Of a stretch of DNA of 20,432 nucleotides, positions 15,260-20,432 are shown piece after piece. Below the pieces are notes generated by a model. The model saw only the letters and a program-made list of their open reading frames with translations, ran no database searches and was not told the DNA's origin. This stretch comes from SAR202 cluster bacterium AD-804-J14_MRT_500m (GTDB lineage: Bacteria > Chloroflexota > Dehalococcoidia > UBA3495 > GCA-2712585): positions 1 through 20,432 of the forward strand of contig VEXF01000028.1 in NCBI GenBank assembly GCA_009391275.1, written 5' to 3'. Numbering within the stretch: the first letter of the stretch is position 1; each line of letters begins with the position of its first letter. A program made the translations under genes and the position numbers.

Positions 15260-16675
15260 TTATGCGAACTGGTACTCTCGCGTTGATGCTACGAGTTGTA
15301 AAATTTCTCCAACTCGTTGAGCGAACTCAGCCTTGTCAAATCCGGAGATCTCAGACAATGTGAGTCCTCTTGTTTCGGCATGAGCTATGAGTTCATCGAA
15401 TGTAGTCTGGTTCACTTTTACGGGTCCCATCAACTCGAGGCAGTTATCGATGAGGTCGGAAGCGCTAAGATTTCCTTTAGCTGCCAGTCTATCAATGATG
15501 GCTTGTACACCTGGGAGGTTAACGTCTCCGACCCTATCAGCGACAAAGTTAATCCGTCTCACTAAAGACCCGCTGTCGATCCATTCTTGCCCCGTATGCC
15601 AACCTTCAACCGATGGCGGGTCCAAAAGAGCCTGTCCCTGGTAGTTGGGCTCAAGCCCTATAGGTGCCATATAAGGCTTAGGTTCAACAAAATCACCAAC
15701 AAGCCTCATTGTTCCTGCTACGACTTCGGCTGGGCTCTTAACTTTGGAGTACCAAACAGATTCGTCCTTGAAGAAATCTGAATTGAAAAGAGTTCGGAGC
15801 ACTGACTGCATGTCGTAGTTCGAACTTACACAGGCGTCGGATAATATTTCTATCGCAGATGGATCTTTGGGTGCTATGTCAAGCCAGCTCGGTACCTGAA
15901 CTTCGTCAGCAACGAAAAAATTGTAAAGGTGTCGTGATAGGAACTGTGATGTGGCTGGTTGCTGGAGGATGATGTCGATAATATCTTCGCCATTAAACCG
16001 ACCGGTATTCCCAAGGAATATCTTCTCGCCATCGTCGTGATCTTCAGAAATATATTCGAACTCCCATGGGAACCGACCATATGGAAGGCGGGGTATCTTT
16101 GGAGCAATGTTCCATCCTGTGAAAGCTCGGGAGGCCATTTTTACATCATCTTCGGTGTAATGGCCTTGGCCCATCGTAAAAAGTTCTAAAAGTTCCCTTC
16201 CCCAGTTTTCATTGGGAGCATCTTTATGATTTTGATTGTTGTCTAGCCAGAAAATCATGGCTGGGTCTTTAGCAAGATTGACCAGCAGGGTCCGATAGTT
16301 CCCGAGACTGTGTTTTCGAAGCATTGAAGTTTGTGCTAGTAACTGGTCACAGTTGTCGACTTTGGAATTTCCAGTTGCGAACACATGATGCCAAAACAGG
16401 GTCATCTTCTCTTCTAAAGGCCGTGGCGTAACAATCATTCTATACATCCAGTTGCATTGGCCCGTTGTAGGGTTTCCTCCGGGAATCTCGAATCCTGGTT
16501 GGTGGCGGAACATGATGCTTTCATCGAATGGCGCTACGCCATTCGTATCGGGGTCGAGCAATTCTTCGACGACTCGTTCATAACCTAAGGATGTAAGACG
16601 TTCTATTTCCTCCCGTGTAGCGCCGAAACCGGCTCGACGCATAAGATGGGCAATTAGATCGGTTGTGTTAGACAT
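15260..16675 (-). CDS. DUF1800 family protein
   Basis: A 471-residue DUF1800 protein. Family hallmarks are HLMRRAGFGAT (10-20), EEKMTLFWHHVFATG (88-102), NENWGRELLELFTMG (155-169), AFTGW (184-188), and a C-terminal half with LSRHLYNFFVADE and DPPSVEGW. The molecular function of the family is not established. Members are often beside DUF1501 genes, but none is visible here; an NHL propeller gene follows instead. No signal peptide is apparent at the N-terminus. The ATG is preceded by AAAGGAAGG, a good SD. Confidence 0.93.
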   Translation of the reverse strand: MSNTTDLIAHLMRRAGFGATREEIERLTSLGYERVVEELLDPDTNGVAPFDESIMFRHQPGFEIPGGNPTTGQCNWMYRMIVTPRPLEEKMTLFWHHVFATGNSKVDNCDQLLAQTSMLRKHSLGNYRTLLVNLAKDPAMIFWLDNNQNHKDAPNENWGRELLELFTMGQGHYTEDDVKMASRAFTGWNIAPKIPRLPYGRFPWEFEYISEDHDDGEKIFLGNTGRFNGEDIIDIILQQPATSQFLSRHLYNFFVADEVQVPSWLDIAPKDPSAIEILSDACVSSNYDMQSVLRTLFNSDFFKDESVWYSKVKSPAEVVAGTMRLVGDFVEPKPYMAPIGLEPNYQGQALLDPPSVEGWHTGQEWIDSGSLVRRINFVADRVGDVNLPGVQAIIDRLAAKGNLSASDLIDNCLELMGPVKVNQTTFDELIAHAETRGLTLSEISGFDKAEFAQRVGEILQLVASTREYQFA

Positions 16676-16806
16676 CTGTGACCTTCCTTTGTCTAAGGAT
16701 TGGTACGTTATCCGCAGGGCGCGGAAAGCCAGGTAACAACTGAGCGTCCCGGCTATGTTGATAATTTAAAAGGCGCCATGACCGACGAGTTATGACGATT
16801 AATGAC

Positions 16807-16834
16807 ATCATACCACGGGGCAATAGAGTGTCAA
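16807..16834 (-). promoter_or_regulatory. Probable promoter of the DUF1800-NHL operon
   Basis: On the minus strand, a perfect TTGACA (16834-16829), a 16-nt spacer and TATGAT (5 of 6, 16812-16807). This is the best core promoter match in the window. It implies a leader of about 125 nt before the DUF1800 start, in which I see no clear riboswitch or attenuator. Confidence 0.55.
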
Positions 16835-16943
16835 CAAATCAACGCAATAACCAAATCGACTAGGAGTTGGAATGCATAGAGTGATCTGAATAATCCGGAC
16901 ATTTGGCTATCAAGCCAATGACAGTAACTTAAGAATTATACGA

Positions 16944-17660
16944 TTAGATTCTGAACAAAAATGATCGAAAAGCTTCGGCATATGGGATGCCTTGCGGTTC
17001 CCCGATGCGTGTTCTCCATTGCGACAATATCTCCAATGTGTCCCGACCGTTGACCTGACTTTTATGTTCTGCTAATGCGGCGGCGGCGGTTTGCAGGCTA
17101 TCCCCGACATCAATCCAGGTATCAGCGTGCTCGGTGTCGGCCACCAAGACCTCGCGGACGTTATGGGGCTTGAAGCCGTCTTTGAGTAGTTCTGGAAAAG
17201 AGAGATGGTCCCGTGCTGTTGGAAACACTGCAGCGAGTGTGGCTTCTCCCGCGGCTAGGTGGTCAGGGTGTCCTACATACGTATTCCCAAGGCTACGTAC
17301 CGGAGATTGGCAGATAATCACATCTGGTTTGAATCTGCGTATTTCACGTGTAATGTCACGTCGTAACTCGAGGCTGGCGACGAGAATTGAGTCTTCATAA
17401 TCTAAGAATTGTAGTTCTTTTACACCTAACACTTTAGCTGCAGATTCCTGTTCATGCCGCCGTATTGATGCGACTTCCTTCGTGCTAACGCTTGGATCGG
17501 AACTGCCTTTGCTGCTGTCTGTGCAGATGACGTACGCTACCTGCATGCCCTTGTGACACCAAGAGGCTACCGTCCCTGAGAACCCATATTCGGCGTCATC
17601 TGCATGTGCTATTACTACCATAGCTCGCTTGTAGCTGCTTCTATCCGTTATGTCCGTCAC
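16944..17660 (-). CDS. PIG-L family deacetylase (LmbE-like)
   Basis: A 238-residue Zn-dependent N-deacetylase of the PIG-L/LmbE family, which removes acetyl groups from sugars or related amines (as MshB and BshB do). VIAHADDAEYG (17-26) gives His19 and Asp22 as zinc ligands and Asp21 as the base; the usual Pro in 'AHPDD' is Ala. YVGHPDHLAAG (128-138) supplies the third ligand His134. The start is GTG at 17660, with GGAAGGA 10 nt upstream. It is probably co-transcribed with the MFS gene 36 nt before it, so the transporter's substrate may be what is deacetylated. The substrate is unknown. Confidence 0.92.
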   Translation of the reverse strand: MTDITDRSSYKRAMVVIAHADDAEYGFSGTVASWCHKGMQVAYVICTDSSKGSSDPSVSTKEVASIRRHEQESAAKVLGVKELQFLDYEDSILVASLELRRDITREIRRFKPDVIICQSPVRSLGNTYVGHPDHLAAGEATLAAVFPTARDHLSFPELLKDGFKPHNVREVLVADTEHADTWIDVGDSLQTAAAALAEHKSQVNGRDTLEILSQWRTRIGEPQGIPYAEAFRSFLFRI

Positions 17661-17696
17661 GCTTAGCTAGTCCTTCCAATTATATTCGCGATACGA

Positions 17697-19049
17697 TTAT
17701 CTTCTGCTAGTATCGCTGTTAGATTCCGTTTTTCTGGTTGGTTGTGGGTTTCTCAGGAAAAGAAACAGGATAGCTCCTAACATGGCGAACACGGCGATTA
17801 CTTTGAATGCTGTAGCGTAACTAGACACGTCCGCGATCCAACCCGAAAGAATCGGGCCGATCGTCATTCCTATCATGATCACCGCGTTGGAAGTACCAAG
17901 GATCATCGCGAAATATTTGCGCCCAAAATAATCACCACGCAATGCTGTGGTAATTGGCGCCCTCACACCCCAGCCAATTCCTTGAACGACGGTAGATGCC
18001 ATGATGATTACAAAATTGCCGGTACTGGCCAAGATCCATAGCGCTATGCATTGGCTCACAATACAGACTACAACGATTGCGGGCTTGGGAAATCTGTCAG
18101 ACAAAGGGCCGGCCATTAACTGGCCGAACATATTGGCTCCATTCAACACCATCATGACCAGACCGGCCCAAAATTTTGTATAACCCAGTTCTTCTTCTAG
18201 GTAAGGTACGGTATGGATCATTATCACAGAGATAATTAATAAAGCCAGAGAGTGCCCGAATGACAGTATCCAAAATGCCCGAGTTTTTAATGCTTCTTTG
18301 ACTGTGAAATCTACTTCAGATTCGAAGATCCGCTCACTGGGTTGTGAATCTGTGGGTTCAACGATTTGTTTTACGCCGTCTGGCATATAGCCATAGGGTT
18401 CAGGATCGGACCTGAGGATCCTTGAAACTGGTATTCCAACTAAGATTGTAGCTATACCAGCCCAGAGAGCTGTCGTTTGCCAACCTACTCCCTCAATGAT
18501 GATAAAGATCTGAGTCCAGGGAACCGAGAATTTTGTTCCATCAAGTGATACGGCTAGGATCGGAGGGAATACGACGCCACCAAATCCCATTCCCATCATG
18601 GCTACCCCTATAGCCATGGTTCTCTTCCGATGGAACCAGCTATTTATGCTTGTCATTGTCGAGGTGTATCCAGCGACGCCAGCTCCTAATGACATGACAA
18701 AAAGGGAGACATACAGGGTTACCGTTGATTCGATCATAGAAAAGATGACGAACCCCAAACCAAATGCTATCACCCCCGCGCCCATTGCGTTTCGGCTCCC
18801 GAACCGTTGTATGATCCATCCTTCAAGCGGGCCAAATAAGCCGCTTTCTAATCTGGTCATGGAAAAAGCGCCCGACATCACCTTGCGGCTGATACCTAAC
18901 TGGTTTCGGACTGGCTCGAAAAACAAACCTATGCCGGTGAAAAATAGACCATTGCATATGGCCATGTTGATCCCACCAGCGACCACGATCCACCATCCAT
19001 AGAACATTCGGTTCGTGATGAACCGTGATTTAGAAGTTAACTTCGACAT
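17697..19049 (-). CDS. Major facilitator superfamily transporter (OFA/monocarboxylate-like)
   Basis: A 450-residue inner-membrane protein with about 12 hydrophobic segments in two halves, split by a polar loop at about 211-258. The start FYGWWIVVAGGINM and the motif-A-like GPLEGWIIQRFGSR (73-86), with a second-half counterpart GQLMAGPLSDRF (309-320), are typical of MFS carriers of the oxalate/formate and monocarboxylate type. These move small organic acids with protons or by exchange. The ligand cannot be named. It is first in an operon with the PIG-L deacetylase. The SD before ATG 19049 is weak. A TATAAT -10 box lies on the minus strand at 19146-19141, without a good -35. Confidence 0.9.
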   Translation of the reverse strand: MSKLTSKSRFITNRMFYGWWIVVAGGINMAICNGLFFTGIGLFFEPVRNQLGISRKVMSGAFSMTRLESGLFGPLEGWIIQRFGSRNAMGAGVIAFGLGFVIFSMIESTVTLYVSLFVMSLGAGVAGYTSTMTSINSWFHRKRTMAIGVAMMGMGFGGVVFPPILAVSLDGTKFSVPWTQIFIIIEGVGWQTTALWAGIATILVGIPVSRILRSDPEPYGYMPDGVKQIVEPTDSQPSERIFESEVDFTVKEALKTRAFWILSFGHSLALLIISVIMIHTVPYLEEELGYTKFWAGLVMMVLNGANMFGQLMAGPLSDRFPKPAIVVVCIVSQCIALWILASTGNFVIIMASTVVQGIGWGVRAPITTALRGDYFGRKYFAMILGTSNAVIMIGMTIGPILSGWIADVSSYATAFKVIAVFAMLGAILFLFLRNPQPTRKTESNSDTSRR

Positions 19050-19390
19050 GTATCGCTTTGGATCTGGTCAATGCTAACGGGATGGTGCACTGAGAATATC
19101 TTGGAAGAGAGAGTTCCGCTGAAGTCATGATGTGCGTATTATTATATCGTCTGGGCCATAGTCATAGTATCGATATCTTGACCAGATCGGACTGTTTCGA
19201 GAATCAAACCATAGCCGTGGGGAAAATGCACATGACGATACACACGGCTGGAGATGCAGATCAGATAGTTTGATAAAAATCAAAGTATCGGCTAGATTTA
19301 CAATGCCTCTTGGACACACTCTGTCGGCCGTCCTAAAAAACTGTGGCTCTTGCGGGTAACACACCGCATGAAATTAGCAGGACTATGACA
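19050..19390. other. Divergent intergenic region (341 nt)
   Basis: The gap between the MFS gene (minus) and the zinc-ribbon/TPR gene (plus) holds a -10-like TATAAT toward the MFS gene and a candidate promoter with an overlapping near-palindrome toward the TPR gene. A 79-codon minus-strand open frame here (19125-19364) has no family features and no good SD, and I judge it non-coding. No tRNA or structured RNA is recognised. Confidence 0.6.
19264..19298 (+). promoter_or_regulatory. Candidate promoter with overlapping operator-like palindrome, upstream of the TPR gene
   Basis: TTGATA (19270-19275), a 17-nt spacer and TAGATT (19293-19298) form a plausible promoter. GATAGTTTGAT (19264-19274) and ATCAAAGTATC (19279-19289) are inverted repeats with one mismatch and a 4-nt A loop, lying directly over the -35 and spacer. 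A repressor dimer could bind there. Confidence 0.4.
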
Positions 19391-20432
19391 ATGGCTCCGT
19401 GTATTAATTGCAAGAAAGACCTTCAGAAGACATTCAAGGCATGTCCTTACTGTGGTACGAAGGTGGATTCGCGTACATGTTCGGATTGCGGCGAACCACT
19501 TAAAGACGATTATATATTCTGTCCGAACTGTGCCGCAGCTGTTAGCGAGCCTTTAGAGAACCCGCCATCAGTTGATCCCCAAGAAATCAAGAAGTTCCAG
19601 GCCATGCGGTTTTTTGATTCCGGGGATGAGCACAGAAATGCTGGCGCTCATGAAAAGGCGATAGAAGATTACACCCGGGCAATCTTGTTCGATTCCGAAT
19701 ACAGGAATGCCTACTTCAGCCGGGCGATTTCCCACCGTGCCGTGGGTAACTATGAGGAAGCGATAGCGGATGACACGAGGGCGATGGAGTTAGACCCTGA
19801 CAACGAAGATGACTCCATCGACCGGACAAATTTCAACCGGGACCTTGGCACCATAAAGTTAGATCCTGACGACAAAGCTACCTACTACAACCGGGCGCTT
19901 TCCCACAGTGATCTGAACAATCACAAAGAGGCTATAGCAGACTACACCAGGTATATAGAGATAGATCCTGACGACAAAGATGCCTACTTCCACCGGGCGT
20001 TTTCCCACAGAGCTCTGAGCAATCACAATGAGGCTATAGCGGATAACACCCGGGCTATAGAGATAGACCCCGAATACGGGAATGCCTACTACAACCGGGC
20101 GCTTTCCCACAGAGCTCTGAGCAATCACAAAGAGGCTATAGCGGATAACACCCGGGCTATAGAGATAGATCCTGACGACAAAGATGCCTACTACAACCGG
20201 GCTCGATCTCACAGAGCTCTGAACAATCACAAAGAGGCTGTAGAAGACTACACGCGGGCTATAGAGATAGACCCTGACGACAAAGCTACCTACTACAACC
20301 GGGCGCGATCCCACAGAGCTCTGAACAATCACAAAGAGGCTGTAGAAGACTACACGCGGGCTATAGAGATAGACCCTGACGACAAAGCTACCTACTACAA
20401 CCGGGCGCTTTCCCACAGGGATCTGAACAATT
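19391..20432 (+). CDS. Double zinc-ribbon plus tetratricopeptide-repeat protein (partial, C-terminus beyond right edge)
   Basis: An open frame of 347 codons running off the right edge. Residues 4-47 carry four CxxC pairs (Cys4/7, 18/21, 30/33, 44/47) that form two zinc ribbons of the type placed in front of bacterial scaffold domains. A linker (about 50-75) leads into TPR units with the pattern 'AIADYTRAIEIDPDDKDAYYNRA.SHRAL.NHKE'. TPRs are 34-residue helical hairpins for protein-protein binding, so an adaptor role is likely, in the cytoplasm since no signal peptide is seen. One early repeat is shortened to about 23 residues (19800-19868). The start at 19391 is chosen because AGGA lies 8 nt upstream; the in-frame ATG at 19385 is too close to it. 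Confidence 0.88.
   Translation, partial: MAPCINCKKDLQKTFKACPYCGTKVDSRTCSDCGEPLKDDYIFCPNCAAAVSEPLENPPSVDPQEIKKFQAMRFFDSGDEHRNAGAHEKAIEDYTRAILFDSEYRNAYFSRAISHRAVGNYEEAIADDTRAMELDPDNEDDSIDRTNFNRDLGTIKLDPDDKATYYNRALSHSDLNNHKEAIADYTRYIEIDPDDKDAYFHRAFSHRALSNHNEAIADNTRAIEIDPEYGNAYYNRALSHRALSNHKEAIADNTRAIEIDPDDKDAYYNRARSHRALNNHKEAVEDYTRAIEIDPDDKATYYNRARSHRALNNHKEAVEDYTRAIEIDPDDKATYYNRALSHRDLNN
19859..20432 (+). repeat. 102-bp tandem direct repeats within the TPR gene
   Basis: Five full units begin at 19859, 19961, 20063, 20165 and 20267, and a sixth begins at 20369 and is cut by the window end. The period is exactly 102 bp, i.e. 34 codons, one TPR. The units beginning at 20165 and 20267 differ at only a few bases, and the third starting at 20369 is again nearly the same. 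This points to recent duplication or gene conversion of DNA, not only conservation of protein sequence. Confidence 0.95.

Noticed and set aside
19125..19364. 79-codon minus-strand open frame in the MFS/TPR spacer
   Set aside because: No SD, no recognisable domain, and odd residue composition. It overlaps promoter-like elements.
19859..20416. 185-codon minus-strand open frame with repeated VVVGSFVVRVYLYSP-like text
   Set aside because: It is the antisense shadow of the 102-bp TPR repeats. Its periodicity is that of the plus-strand gene, and zinc-ribbon/TPR coding on the plus strand is clear.
19859..20432. Tandem repeats as a possible CRISPR array
   Set aside because: The units are contiguous 102-bp repeats without unique spacers, and they are translated as TPRs.

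Overview
The window looks like a stretch of bacterial chromosome from an uncultured heterotroph of moderate to slightly low GC. No rRNA, tRNA or other phylogenetic marker is present, so the lineage is inference only. The mix of paired family III CoA-transferases, a glutaryl-CoA-dehydrogenase-type acyl-CoA dehydrogenase, an HpcH/HpaI aldolase, a reductive-dehalogenase-like Fe-S protein, several NHL beta-propellers, a DUF1800 protein, a PIG-L deacetylase and an MFS carrier would fit a marine Chloroflexota/Dehalococcoidia (SAR202-like) genome.

Layout, left to right. (1) 1-1116, minus: an M20-family amidohydrolase, cut by the left edge and starting at TTG. (2) 1293-5440, plus: a tight five-gene operon of SDR oxidoreductase, two MaoC-type hot-dog proteins (one degenerate, one with the Asp/His dyad), a protein built of three Rid-like domains, and a glutaryl-CoA-dehydrogenase-like enzyme. 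(3) 5549-8725, minus and convergent with it: two family III CoA-transferases overlapping by 4 nt, a small orphan ORF and a dimeric alpha/beta-barrel protein. (4) 8943-11042, plus: a six-bladed propeller with the active-site residues of peptidyl-alpha-hydroxyglycine amidating lyase (PAL), an HpcH/HpaI aldolase, and a 62-residue peptide resembling leaders of some RiPP precursors. A strong bidirectional hairpin terminator follows. (5) 11200-13457, minus: a reductive-dehalogenase-like protein with two 4Fe-4S motifs and no export signal, and a second PAL-like propeller. (6) 13730-14119, plus: a DCC/DUF393 thiol-redox protein. (7) 14224-16675, minus: DUF1800 protein followed by a classical NHL propeller. 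(8) 16944-19049, minus: MFS transporter followed by PIG-L deacetylase. (9) 19391 to the right edge, plus: a double zinc-ribbon/TPR protein whose TPR part is encoded by near-identical 102-bp tandem DNA repeats.

How the genes may work together (inference). Regions 2 and 3 contain the parts list of a beta-oxidation-like route for a dicarboxylic or other CoA-activated acid: CoA transfer, dehydrogenation, hydration, and oxidation of the hydroxyl. This resembles the logic of the anaerobic benzylsuccinate (bbs) pathway, but no thiolase is visible. Regions 4 and 5 bring together a RiPP-leader-like peptide, two PAL-like lyases and an Fe-S protein of the cobalamin-dependent RdhA/QueG superfamily. This is the most intriguing neighbourhood in the window, although no functional link is proven.
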